Part shown: positions 9,470 through 20,891 of the stretch, in pieces
Numbering within the stretch: the first letter of the stretch is position 1
How the letters are laid out: every line of letters starts with the position of its first letter
Source of the DNA: Filosporella fistucella
Taxonomy: Eukaryota; Ascomycota; Leotiomycetes; Helotiales
Length of the DNA: 64,000 nt
Assembly: GCA_030077755.1 (NCBI GenBank)
Contig: JAQJZZ010000019.1
Location: forward strand, 198,501-262,500
Direction of reading: 5' to 3'
Notes under the pieces: model-generated
The model's input: the letters and a program-made list of their open reading frames with translations, nothing else
Told to the model about the DNA's origin: nothing
The model's database searches: none
Translations under genes and position numbers: made by a program

Positions 9470-11479
9470 ATGCGGGTTCTTCTCTTCTTCATTTCAATTG
9501 TTGTCGCATTCCTGTCGGTCGCATTCAAAGAATCAATTATCTCAACCATTGAATTACTTACCACCGAGTACTTGAATACCAATACTACAGTTTTCGAGAA
9601 CCTAATTCCTCGCGCAATTTATATGTCAACGAAGCCAGCAAATATGACAGTCCCACGAATAATTCGCAAAGCCTTTCTGGCCATTGAGCAGGCTGAAGGT
9701 GCAGGAGCCAGAGTCCGCCGTTCAATTGGCACACCACAACTGCGCAACTTCTCGCCATTTCTAATGCTCGATCATTTCACGATTCATCCTGGGGCAGGAT
9801 TTCCTGATGTAAGTATCAATTATCTCTTTCCAAGCAGTCTTCGAAGCATAGTGGAAGCAAATGCTGCTGTACCATACGGCAAAAACACGCCATGCATGCG
9901 CTTGAGATCTTTTAGAACATTAACTGACTTTCCTAAGCACCCCCATCGCGGACAAGAGACAATCACCTACCTATTGAGTGGTGGAGTAGACCACGAAGAT
10001 TTCGCCGGAAACGCGGGGACGATCGAGGCGGGAGATTTACAATTTATGACAGCAGGGAAGGGCATAATGCACGCAGAGATGCCTCGACAAAATCCAGATG
10101 GAAGTGCAAATGTCGGACTACAACTATGGGTCGATCTTCCAGAAAAGTTAAAGAAATGCGAGCCACGATACCGCGATCTGCGAGCGAAGGAGATCCCAAA
10201 TATTGACATTGATGAGGGAAAGGTCCACGTCAAGATTATTTCTGGACAATCTCATGGTGTAGACAGCGTACAGGAGTTGGCGTATACCCCGGTCTGGATC
10301 TTGGATATTGAAATCAAGCCAGGTGGAAAGATTGTACAGACTTTTCCTGTAGGGTGGAACGCTTTTGCGTACACCTTGAGCGGAGACACTGCTTTCGGAG
10401 TTGGAAAGGATCAAACTACCGTGGGACAATTTCACAATGTGGTGTTTGAGCAACAGGGAGACGAAGTCAACGCAGAGGTTGATAAGGATGCGAAGGAGAA
10501 TGGTCATTTCGGTATGTTTAATCATTTCTTTCCTAGTCAAATTGCTCCATATTCTCTGAGACTGTTCCATGACGTTCATGGTATTCATCTGTCCTAAAAA
10601 GTATTTTTTGGTGTTGGGCCGACCGCATGTACAATCGGAGCTGCAGCATTCTTCACCAACCAAGGTTGAAGCTTCTAGTGAAGTGCAAAAAGGATCCAAA
10701 AAGAAATGCGTTCGCCGGGAATCGAACCCGGGGCCCATCGAAGTTGTGAAGCTGTGAAGCTTTATGGCAACGATGGATTTTACCACTAAACCACAAACGC
10801 TGGTTGGAATGACCAATGTCATTGGATGTTGGGGCACGACTTATCTAAGAATATCAAAGGCACCAAAAATGGAGAGAATTGGAGCTTTTGTGTGGGTTTT
10901 GAGCCAATTAGATGGTCAACTGGGAAATTCTGCATACCAAAGCGGAGTAGAAATCCCCACTTCCGGCTTGAAGAATTTCAGCGGCGATTTAATTTCGCCT
11001 TTAGCCGGGAGAAAATCTTGTCAACAGACGAGAACATTCCATTCTATCATATAGTACAGAGCCCGCTATTTTCTTGCACAAGTGTGCAATGAATGCAGTT
11101 CGCAGGACCTCTCTGGTCTGTTGTTCTTCATGCAAATTTCTGGGCTTTTGGGCCGACCCACACTCAAATCAGTGGCCGCTTGGACCAAGTCAGGCATAGC
11201 GTATTGTGGATTTGGGGTTTAGGGGCTTAGCGAGAACTACCCCCCTCACCCTTCAATTTCAGTTCATATCTTCACATTTGCAGAACAAGTACTAACCATT
11301 AAATTTTAGTTCTCGTAGCAGGTCTTCCTCTCGACCAGAAGGTTGTGCAATACGGTCCGTTTGTTCTCAATACACAAGAAGAAGTCTATCAAGCGTTGAT
11401 GGACTTCCAAACACATTCGAACGGGTTTGAACGGGCAAAGGGGTGGCAGAGTGAGATTGGCAAGAGTATGGTGCACTGA
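9470..11479 (+). CDS. Pirin family protein (bicupin)
   Basis: Exons are 9470-9808, 9938-10511 and 11310-11479, giving 360 residues from the first ATG. Introns are 129 bp and an unusual 798 bp. Splicing joins AGFPD to HPHRGQETITYLL and GHF to VLVAGLPLDQKVVQYGPF, both exact pirin-family joints. The metal-site residues His, His, His and Glu lie in HPHRG and GIMHAEMP. Pirins are Fe(II) cupins; members act as nuclear transcription cofactors or quercetin dioxygenases. The first 51 residues are a hydrophobic leader (MRVLLFFISIVVAFLSVAF) that pirins normally lack. ATGs at 9623 and 9644 give proteins of 309 and 302 residues with ordinary N-termini, and a TATAAG only about 20 bp before 9470 favours a downstream start. 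A tRNA gene lies antisense inside intron 2. Confidence 0.93.
10698..10702 (-). terminator. RNA polymerase III terminator of tRNA-Gly
   Basis: A run of five T on the minus strand begins about five bases past the tRNA 3' end, as expected for Pol III termination. A second T run follows further down. Confidence 0.7.
10707..10800 (-). tRNA. tRNA-Gly (anticodon GCC) with a 23-nt intron
   Basis: The minus strand folds into a complete tRNA of 71 nt plus an intron. The acceptor stem is GCGTTTG with CGAACGC (one G-U pair) and discriminator A. The A box TGGTTTAGTGG and B box GGTTCGATTCC are intact. The anticodon stem CATCG/CGATG closes a loop TTGCCAT with anticodon GCC. The intron (about 10742-10764) interrupts the loop after position 37, the canonical site for tRNA endonuclease. 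The gene lies antisense inside intron 2 of the pirin gene. The intron contains AGCTTCAC twice in tandem. Confidence 0.95.
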
Positions 11480-12814
11480 GTGAAAAGGGATTTCGATAAT
11501 TGGGTGCATGTATTATGGGTTTTACCTGTCTTGAGATGAGTACATACTGATGAGATTGAATTCAATGTCTATATTTTACTTTCCCCTGTCTCTGTTACTG
11601 AAATTTTACTGCAAAGGTGCGAGACCATATCGCCGGGCTCAATTTGCTAAGTCGGACAAACTCTACTATCATGCTTCCTTGGTTCATACACCTCAACTCT
11701 TGAGCACTTTGAAATTTGTGACTTGTGCTTGATTCAACTCTTTGATTTGTTAGATTCAATACTTTATATGGTTTGCCCCGGAGCTCAAAGGGTATGTTCT
11801 AGATACATATGTATGTGCCTGGCACTAGTAGTCATCTTCACTGATCATCTCTGTTGTTATATTACTCTAAATCTACAGCGTGTAATTAGCCATCTTCTCT
11901 ATTGTTTTTCGTCTCTCGACTTCATACATCTTTACTAATAGATAACGCCGACAACGCCGCTGCCTCCTTATTCCATCTGTAGTGTGATTACTTGAACCTA
12001 CAAGCAATTACACTCCCAAGACCGAGATTCTTGCTGGAGTATCACTGTGAAAAGATGTGTGGGAACTCAGGTTTTTGTATAGCTAGCACCCGTTGTGGAA
12101 GCGATGATCACTGCTGTCCCAGCAGTCTGACTAACGACTTAACGATGCTTGCTGTGAGCATATTTGCAATGGTAGAGCGCAATTGAAACAAAATCTTGAG
12201 GCTCCATACCTATCTCAGGCAATTTTCTTCTGCTTGACGGTGCGGGAGAAACGAGGAGCTGAGTGGCTGTTCATGACTGTTCGCCCCCAGGTCCTGTGGA
12301 AATGAGGAAGATGTGCATATTGTCCCCCGTACTGCTAATACTAATACTGATAAATTATAGAGGCGTACGCCACACCTTTTTGTTGGAGCATAGGTATCGT
12401 GGGACTGTCCCGAAACAACCATTCTTTTTCGGCCCGAGGATGGGGGTGCCAATACACGGCCCCCTTCCCAAAGGATGCCGTGAAAGAGTACAAGTATGTC
12501 GTTCCCCCACTGGAAAGGTGCCTATTTCCGAATCTCCGATTCACCTTGCAATGACGAATGAACCTTCACACATGGGTATTGATCATTTCCATTTCTAACA
12601 ATTATTGTTGATACATTGGTACATCTAATTGCAACAATATTTCGTACAGGCGAAGGGTATGCAGTTTATCCTCCCATATTGACATTTCCAGACTCCAAAT
12701 ACATTCGCATATACACGACTCGCTACGTTCTTCTCACTATGTGTTTCGACAATCGAATTGTTCCGCCATCTTGACGTGCTGTTTATTTTGTGCTTCATTC
12801 TTCATAGAGGTTGA
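11480..12814. other. Intergenic region (convergent 3' ends)
   Basis: This separates the 3' ends of the pirin and rhodopsin-like genes. Only short chance frames are seen; no RNA gene or repeat is recognised. Confidence 0.5.
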
Positions 12815-14248
12815 TCACCTCTTTCCGCCTGGTCCACCACGTTCAAAGTTCCATTCGAACCCCTTTTCCAAGTCCACAGGATGCCCAGTAGTTGGTTTCG
12901 CGACGCTAAGATCGCCAACGTGTTCCTCTGAAATTTGTACAGTTGTCGTCAAGTGGATACCGCCTTCCTTTGTCTCGTTTATTTGACTCCATGGTGTGAT
13001 AGAATCTCCGTTTTCTGTAGTGGGGCGGTGTTCCCAAGATTGCTTTCGAACTATTGCTCCCATCTCCGTCTCATCACCACTGCTCAACTCTTCTGTACTT
13101 TCAGCCTTTCCTCGGATGGTGGTAATTATACCATTGTCACTCAGTCTCTTCCCTCCAAATCCGTTGCTGATATGGCGACCTGCGATCGTGGTTGTTCGAG
13201 GGCGACCGGCTGCACCTGTGTATGCCTTCTTACCAGAAGAGCTCTTCTGTCCGGGTGTAATAGACTTAAGGAAGGGGAACCATTCTCTCATCAACGGCCA
13301 TATCATCGGAAGGTTGGAAACATAGACCGCGACTGAGGCTTCTCGTGTATACCACATCATGTATGATGGGTCATAGATGTTTGACAAATTGAAGACTTTG
13401 GTGAGAATTGCTGCGAGGATAACGAAAACACCCATGGAGAAGATGAGGAGTAAGACCAACTTTTGCTTCCAGGGTACTGCCAGACGGGTAATGAGAGGTA
13501 AAGGAATGAAGAGCATAAGAGCGTCAGAGGAAATGTTGAAGCATCCTTGCACAATTGCATAGTGTTCGAGAGTCGTGCATTGTGGATTGGGAGGGGGCAT
13601 CGCCCAGTACCCAGTGAAAGGTGTACAAGCTGTGAAAAAGGCGATTTCGGTTGCAACCCAACCAACGGCGACGTATATAGCGAGGTAAAATACCATCTTT
13701 TGTACTTGTAAACCTAGAGTGAGACGTGTATACATGAAGAGCATGCAGGCTTTAATGGCATAAATGACATTGAGCATAGCCTATCAAACATTATTAGCAA
13801 CCTTTTCATGAGAGCTAGATTCTGGGAACTCACCTGCTCAGATGCCACAACAATCTTTGATCCTTTAATCCGTTCTTCGATATTGTCTGGAGTAAAGGTG
13901 ATGAAGTCCTCTGGCGGATATAAATTGCTTCCACCACCTCCAGCGATGACGTTCAGGCACACCACCAAAACTGTATAGAATCCCTGGGCAAGAAATGTCA
14001 ATATGCAGGAACCGTTAGTGGGGTTGGAGGCGTACTGCTGCTGCTATCATAAGATAATCGTCTGCCTGCAGACCCCTCATTCCCAGTCTATGCACTCTGG
14101 CGTACCTGAATGTGTATCAGCATCGAAGAAGAACATATTTTGCGTGGGCCACCCACAGTCTCAGTAAGATAAGCAGCATGCCAACACTATATAATATCCA
14201 TGATTGCACAGCAAGTTGCTGCACAAATCCAGGGTCGAAATCTCCCAT
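12815..14248 (-). CDS. Fungal rhodopsin-domain seven-helix membrane protein
   Basis: Exons are 14248-14157, 14105-14036, 13983-13834 and 13780-12815, giving 425 residues; introns of 51, 52 and 53 bp are all GT-AG. About seven hydrophobic segments are spread over residues 12-315. Diagnostic phrases of the fungal-specific rhodopsin domain family (Pfam PF20684) are LRLYARVHRLG, LQADDYLM after helix 1, the short FFTACTPFTGYW segment, and helix 6-7 with YDPSYMMWYTREASVA. The last about 130 residues are a hydrophilic Ser/Thr/Gly-rich cytosolic tail. Relatives include PTH11-like receptor candidates, but this one has no N-terminal CFEM cysteine domain. The ligand and role are unknown. The family assignment is by pattern, the exon structure is well supported. 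Confidence 0.88.
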
Positions 14249-16598
14249 AATTGATGATTGAATCAAACGGAAACAGTCGAGGAAAAAGACAGAGGCACCT
14301 CCAAGCACTAAACACAGTCAGAGGGTTATCCCAACATTATGTACAGGACCAGTTTTCCTTTTCCTGAGGATAAATTCAGACTTGTGAGATTTCTCCGCAT
14401 ACAGGACGAAGTCTCATCTTGCTACCTCGCAAGGAGTAGGCGCACATACTTCCAGATCATCTGCAAGACTATCTCCGGACTCGGTAAGGGGGGGATTTTG
14501 AAAAGCTGACTTGCAGAGTCGGATTCACCCTGTGTGAAGGTCGAGATAAGGAACGTGCAATCAGAGGCTTGAAGCACATCTTGGGGGCTTCAGTTGCCTG
14601 TCTGTAATTGCTTTTTCAGTCCACTTTATTGAGCACGGTCAGCTCTCGTCCCAGACCATCGCATAAAAAGGTTAGGTTGGCGAAGAAAAAGGAACTCGAA
14701 TTGGATGCTTCGACATGAAAGGCCGCAATAGCGAAGTCTTACTATGTACGGCTGTAGTCCGTAAATAATAATGTTAGCAGCAAACCTACTCGTCCCGTAC
14801 CGTGGGACCAAACGTTGTTCTCCTGAGCTAAAGCATAGTGCGGGATGGCTCCTTTGAAACTGATAAGGAACTGTCTTGCCCACTTTGAGATACATAGCAA
14901 CAACAGATGATTGAAAACGAGGATACACAGCTTGATCTCCACGATCTGATCGGTCGCAACGTGTTCTGTGCATGAACTCTCACGCCACATAGCACGGCCT
15001 CGAAACCTATCGCCACCAGGGATCTGAAGGAAACGGTGAGCTGACGCGAGGGTTGATAGAAAACAAATATAACGAGATACCCTCGTGGTATTTTTGCTTT
15101 TCGCTAAAGGAAATACGACGAGTCTAATCTGCTTTGGTCAGGCACGGTGGGGGTTGGGAGATAGGACATGCGCTTCGATACTCGCTCTCGGATTGGCTGA
15201 ATATATTATGGCTGCTGATGTGGTGATGAAAATGACAACTTCTCGACTGACCTCGATGTGCTCTTGAGATTCTAGAAGCTGAAATCAGCGGGTGTGATGC
15301 ATTGTCGTGGTGGCGGGGAACATCCACAAACACCACAATATGTTGCGCAGATTCCTGAAACACGCAAGCAATTTTCTTATCCCTGAAATCAATTTCCAGA
15401 GACTTGACATATATCAGCCATGTGCCCACTTTGACACCACTGCGAATGATCAGAATTTATTTTAGACACCCTTCCATTTGCGTGTAATAGTATCGCATGC
15501 ATTTAATGTCTTTCGTTTCCTAAAGTCAGTGTGTGCTGGCGTATGTCTGATAAGTGAAGGATATGAAGTTGTCGCACATTCGGAAGTTAACGTGCTTAGG
15601 GGATAAGAGGTAGTCGATACTTCTTCTCTACCAAATTTGAGCTTCAACAAGTCAAGTCTCACACCAAGTCTGTTCATATGAGGGGTCGAAGCATGTACCT
15701 GCAGGCCTTCTTCACTCTTATCAATTGATTCTTGTTGCGATAAGAAGGTTCTTTTGAAAATATTCTCCGTAGCTTGGACTTTGTTTCGATTCGTGTAATA
15801 TTCCGATTATTTGTTGTCCTGTGTAATTATCCAGTTATTAATTCACGAGTGTATGTGTTCAGCCAAACATAGTCATTGACTGAAGTGGTTTGGTCCCAAT
15901 TCACATTCTACCTTTGACATAGTGTGTGGCTGCATCATCCTCGACAAGTGCTTATTTTCTTGGGCTCTTTCTCAACCGTATTTTTCGCTTCCCTTGCTCT
16001 GCATCAACTTTGTTGCCGCGAAAGTAAATGATGGAGCGAGGAGGCACAATATATTGACATGAAATGATGGTAATACTCGACGTCGGCCTTGAAGTTCCTT
16101 CTTTTTGACATAGGGCCGAGTAATAGTGTGTGACTTGAAGGCCGGTGCCGAATCAACCGTCACAGGCTCGATGCGTTGTGTCTCATACCTGTCCACGTCC
16201 ACTGACAGGTTGAAGATGGGGGAATGTTCAACATCTACAGCCGTGAATTTAGTATTCAAAGTAATCATCCTGGCATTCACACTGTTGCTGAAGCTGCATT
16301 TCTAGTGGATTTGTTCTACAGAAAATATCGAGAATGAAACTCAAAATATGCCGATATTTTAAAATTGTTACTCAAACATCCCAGACCAGCGTTACCAAGC
16401 AAGACAGAGTGTAATTCGGCAGATGTTACCATTGTTGAAGTTACCGAGTGTCAATATATATAATAAAGTTAAGTCATGCTTGTGGAATTGGTTTGGCAGT
16501 AATGACTACACAAGTACAAGAGTTAAAACCAACATGTTGATCATCCGATTTCAAGTTCTTCCCGATCCATGTGTTAAGAGTGGTTTATGAGCTCGTCT
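14249..16598. other. Intergenic region, 2.3 kb
   Basis: Short open frames on both strands (for example 14626-14973 and 15124-15429) have no recognisable features. I see no RNA gene, terminal repeats or clear repeat family. Confidence 0.5.
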
Positions 16599-16957
16599 CT
16601 ACGGGCACTTTATTCCTAAGCCGGTGCTTATTGAGCAACAATCATCGCCATCCTGGAGATAAATATTAGTCTCGACATATCAGATAGCACTTATTAATAC
16701 ATACACAGCTGACACCAAAATTCTCACAGAAGTCTGCCATGTAACTAGTATGCGCACAAGGCGACTGAGCAATCTTCGAGTGTTGGTTTACACAACCGGC
16801 CATATCATTCCAGCAACAATCTTGATCTTTACCACTACACTGGAAAGACATCAGCTTGGAATGGAGAACTTATAGAAGAGGAGAATATACTCACGGCGGT
16901 GGCAGCCTGAGCAAAGGCGAAGGTTGCAAAGAGAATTCTGGCAGTAGCGAATAGCAT
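16599..16957 (-). CDS. Small cysteine-rich secreted protein (effector candidate)
   Basis: I read three exons, 16957-16895, 16839-16705 and 16652-16599, encoding 83 residues. Exon 1 is exactly a 21-residue signal peptide (MLFATARILFATFAFAQAAT plus Ala). The mature peptide of 62 residues has ten cysteines, including two CC pairs (DQDCCWN and DGDDCCS), enough for five disulfides. Intron 2 has an ideal donor GTATGT, branch GACTAAT and acceptor CTCCAG. If it is retained, the protein ends at 16666, also with ten cysteines in total. The spliced form is preferred because the DDCC-xxx-TGLGI-KCP ending resembles common fungal small cysteine-rich proteins. It stands beside another secreted-protein gene and an NLP. 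No activity is assigned. Confidence 0.78.
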
Positions 16958-17912
16958 TTTGAAGAACGGTTGATGTGGAATTGAAGTCGGGGAAACTTGT
17001 TGGTGTGGGAATTGATTTACCGGAATGGTTTGGTGTGACTGAACTGTCTGAGGGGTGATGGATGAATCCTGCAGAAGATAAGGACAGGTATAAATAATTG
17101 AATTCGGATGCCATTGTCTCTCATATTGAGGCTACTATGCTAGTTGCAATTGTCCAAGCTCGTAGATAAATCTATGTTGCATTACCATTATCCGACTGAA
17201 CGAGAAATGGTAGAATGGAAATTGCGAGAGTGTATGAATTTTGCCAAGATAAGATAAAAAGTCACATCAGATAGAACGATTGCGTCTCGTCGAAGCCTGG
17301 TTTTGGCCTTCTCTGAGTAAACCGGAGTAGAAGCGAGAGAGGATCAAGGGTGAGGTTTGAGGACGCGAGCGAACTGAGCCGTACCCGAGTCATTCCTTTC
17401 CTTCACTCGACCTCTCGCATTCGTAAAGATTTAAGGCAGAGTATCATAGTGAGAGTTTAAACGACGGGAATCGGGGTATGCTTGATTTGGAATTAATTGT
17501 AGAGTCAAAGCTTCAGATCAGACGGGCTTTATTGACTTTCAGATGGATTTGTATACACAGCTTTGCTTCATTTGCATAATACTAATTCCATTTCGCGTTC
17601 AGAAATAAGACAATCTTACTTCCCTTTGTTTTGCGTAAAGAGATATCTGTTAATAAAGTTCTCTTTTGTTTCCATCGGTGCTTCGCACTCGCAAAGTGTC
17701 TGTAATTGAATATTTCAAATAGAATGTTTGCGAGGGGTATATCGTCGCAAGCCACTATAAGAAGGCGATTTAAGTTTCTGCAATCAGCTCTTCACCCAAA
17801 AAATCATTCACTTTACTTCACTCTGTTTCGACTCTATTTTCATCAATTCATAATCTCCCAGCTGTTCAAATCAGTTCTCACAATCCACAATCAACAGCCA
17901 AAATCATTCACT
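16958..17912. other. Intergenic region, divergent promoter of two secreted-protein genes
   Basis: The genes at 16599-16957 (-) and 17913-18499 (+) diverge from here. A TATAAG at 17756-17761 lies about 150 bp before the plus-strand ATG. No gene is seen. Confidence 0.5.
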
Positions 17913-18499
17913 ATGCAATTCTCTACTGTTGCCTTCATTTTGGCTGCCGCTTCAGGGTGAGCTCCCCAAGTCTATATCATACTAAATGGTTAAATCTGTA
18001 AACTTGGCTAACATGGATGAAGTGTTATTGCAAGCCCAACTCTCATAGAACGAGACTTGCACATCTCAACGTATTGTCAGGATGTTGACAAAGCCGTTGG
18101 ATTCCAAACTGGTGATCAAGCTTCTGAGGTAGGTATCGATGTCAGTCTGTCTCGTCATATCCTAATTGGACATGTAGAACAATGATGCTACACAAGCAGC
18201 CTGTGACTTTGTGAGCATACCCTTTCTTGCATTGCCAGAATCAGTCTCACTAATATCTTTGTAGTATAGATCCTACAACAAGGGCACAGGTCTGCAGCAA
18301 GATAGTTGCCCCGACTGTGTCGTGGTAAATCTCCATACGAGCTTCCCCAAGTTAAAGAGAAAGGGATCTGACGATAACATAGTTCACCAACTCGAATAAT
18401 GGATTCAAGACTTGCGCCTCAGCAGGCAGACATATTGGTGGGAATGAGTGGAATAAGTTCTGCCAGAATGCTGGTGCAGATGGAGGAGCAGTCTCGTAA
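17913..18499 (+). CDS. Small secreted protein with six cysteines (effector candidate)
   Basis: Five exons, 17913-17956, 18023-18128, 18178-18210, 18265-18324 and 18383-18499, encode 119 residues. All four introns (49-66 bp) are GT-AG. The first about 18 residues (MQFSTVAFILAAASGVIA) form a signal peptide. The mature protein carries six cysteines in the phrases STYCQD, QAACDF, DSCPDC, KTCAS and KFCQN. Four introns in so short a gene, with exons as small as 33 bp, is a trait of some fungal effector and secreted antimicrobial-like families. I do not recognise the family. Neighbours are a cysteine-rich secreted-protein gene (divergent) and an NLP gene (convergent), which suggests a shared role outside the cell. 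Confidence 0.82.
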
Positions 18500-18886
18500 A
18501 TAGTCGGAAAAGGGGCATATGTTGGATCTGCCACCGAGAGGCCAATTTCCTTTTAAGAGAGGGCTTGAGAGACCGAACTTTTGCAATTTATAGTAGTGTA
18601 CTTACCACTATTCAAATAGGACGATTGGTATACTACTTATGACCGTTCTTGCACAGCAGCACATGTCGAAAGGTATTTCAAAAATCGTACTCAACTTGCA
18701 CCACAGAATGATTCAAAGATCAGTAATAATTAGTATGGAACTTGGTCAGACTCATGTAATGAAGAGTCCGAGAAGCAATTTCATGTGTTGCCAAATGGAG
18801 CTAGAAACTGGAAAGTGATATGGATAGATTCATGCCTAGTACCATTAATTGAATCATTTCTCGTGTTTAGCTAGCAGAATCAAAGC
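18500..18886. other. Intergenic region between convergent genes
   Basis: Short AT-leaning spacer between two 3' ends; no feature recognised. Confidence 0.5.
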
Positions 18887-19722
18887 TCAGAAGGTTGCTT
18901 TTGCTATATTCCCTGCAAAAGTACTGTCTTTGAATGGCACTGTAGCACTCCCAAAATCCGTCGTTTGCAGCGCATACTTTGCAGCAGCAGGGAGGCTCTC
19001 CCACGCGATCAAAGGCTGCTGACCTCCTTGCTCAGCACCTAGCCACATCTGATGGTTGACCGGCCAGATACTGAAATATGCTATTAGAGCTCCAGTACCC
19101 GCAGTCAAGAATTTAGTACTGCAATTCCAATCTCCATGAGCGGATGGACACACGGCGAGGATGTTGTCACGAGACGTCGAGTTGCGAGAAGCAAGCCAGA
19201 TGATTACTCCTTCCCAGTCATGGCGGTGACCGAGCCCAGGAGAAGGAGAGTCTTTTGGCATATACCAGGAATACATTATTGCGTATCGTCCATTTGATTC
19301 TACACCTCGAGCGTAAACTTGTCCCAAATTACTGCTGCAACCGCTGTTTTGTGAGCCACTAGTAGGAAGCCCGGCGCTGATTTTGTTAGCTTCAAGATTG
19401 AAAAAAAGGAAGAGGTATATATTACTTTGTATTGCCGTTAATATCAACAGCTGGAAAGGGGACACAACCATTTAATACATCGAGATATGGCTGATATGCT
19501 TTAAAGAGCAAGATCTTAGAGTTAGTTCACAGGAACTGTCTATCTTAATGAGCGGTTATACAGTTTCTTACCTTCGTAAAGAGTGCCCGTAATATCATTT
19601 GGCACAGACTCAGCAAGACCAATAACTTGGCTCGGTGGAAGTGTTCCGCGGCGCTGGAGAGGGCTAGCAGTGACTACAGTCGTAGCTAGTAACAGCTGAA
19701 GGAAGCTCGCGAGGAAGGTCAT
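18887..19722 (-). CDS. Necrosis- and ethylene-inducing-like protein (NLP, NPP1 family)
   Basis: Exons are 19722-19572, 19498-19426 and 19376-18887, giving 237 residues, a normal length for the family; introns are 73 and 49 bp. Residues 1-20 form a signal peptide, followed by a short Arg-Arg-containing stretch. The NPP1 hallmark heptapeptide GHRHDWE is present and complete in exon 3; its acidic and His residues hold the divalent cation in characterised members. Two cysteines near the start of the domain fit type 1 NLPs. Family members are secreted and bind plant sphingolipids (GIPCs); cytolytic ones damage eudicot membranes, while others are non-toxic and act as elicitors. Sequence alone does not show which kind this is. 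The gene appears intact. A TATAAG lies about 75 bp upstream. Confidence 0.94.
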
Positions 19723-20891
19723 CTTTTTGCTTCAGGGATGTGGATGCGATCGATATGAAGAGCAATATGTTTCAACGTTGGATTAGGAAACTCTTCTTAT
19801 ATCCCCCTCCAACCTGTTTCTGAAAGCCATGTGGTCAACGCATCCATGTTGATATGCCGAAAAGGTTGGCTTAAGATATATGTCTCGATCTATCATACCA
19901 ATAGAGGGGTATCTCGGCATCACGTTCCAAGATGCTGATCATTTGATACTTGGCAGCGTCTAAATACAGCAGGAGACAATGCATCAAGGTCAGGTCCCGC
20001 AACCTTAAAACAACCACTACCAATAGATGCAGTGTGTGCAAATTTATAGCTTCTTGGACTACCAATTACTGCTGATGCGGGGTGCTAGTGCCGGGGAATT
20101 ATCCCTCGCCGGGTCACATTTCCGATTTTCGGATTAGCGAATCGGGGATGAATTTCAATTGACCTATCTACGGTCCCAAACTCTGCGCAAACTTGGCATC
20201 TATAAATTGCCATGGAAAGGATTATGAAATGTGTAGAAGATAGCAAGCTTAAAGATTGAAATCTATGGATGTTAGTGGATAATTGAACAAAGAGTATTAC
20301 ATTATCTAATATGCTTTAAGATGTTTCCCCTTTTTATTGCTGCAAACCAAATGAGGTATTGGAAAAGTGACAGAACTGACCAGTCGATTGCTAGTGCGAC
20401 CGACTAATTACAGCTGAAAGGAAAGACATCCTGGACAGAGGCGAATGCCCCTGAGCTGGTCACGTGTTTTGAAGCCAGCTGCATTATATAGCATATATTG
20501 CGTTTGAAATTTACTTGTTGGGGGTGCCAATCTAGGTCACCTGATCATGTGCATGCCTCAAATTCTCGTCCTTGCTTTCACGATTCGAAGTATGTGAAAC
20601 CCTATCTATTTACATGATCGAAATTCCCAGGAATGATCGAGCAAGCTAAAAGCTTACCAATGCAAATACACGATCGGGCCGACGCCGACGACACGCCGCT
20701 CATGTCAAAATCCGAGCTTGAAGAATGGGATGGTATCGAAATCATTTTTGAGAGTGGGATTCGAGAGTGGAGCCTTGAATTGCGTGCTAAGGTACCTTTC
20801 CTTAGACTTGGTGAGACGGAAATGAACTATCACGAATATATTTTGATCAAATGGAAAGCCATTCAACACTAATTCCTACCCTCGATATTTC
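19723..20891. other. Intergenic region between NLP and dipeptidase genes
   Basis: An open frame at 20633-20872 (79 codons, +) ends 19 bp before the dipeptidase ATG. It could be an upstream ORF in a 5' leader but shows no domain. A CACGTG box sits at 20461-20466. Confidence 0.4.

Noticed and set aside
10148..10837. 229-codon minus-strand frame over the tRNA and pirin exon
   Set aside because: Runs through a tRNA gene and antisense to conserved pirin sequence; no domain.
16666..16704. Two-exon ending of the ten-cysteine protein at 16666
   Set aside because: Possible, but the overlapping intron has near-perfect donor, branch point and acceptor and gives a more family-like C-terminus.
20633..20872. 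79-codon frame just before the dipeptidase
   Set aside because: Gene-like at first glance, but no domain and no way to join it to the dipeptidase; could be an upstream ORF, not called as a gene.
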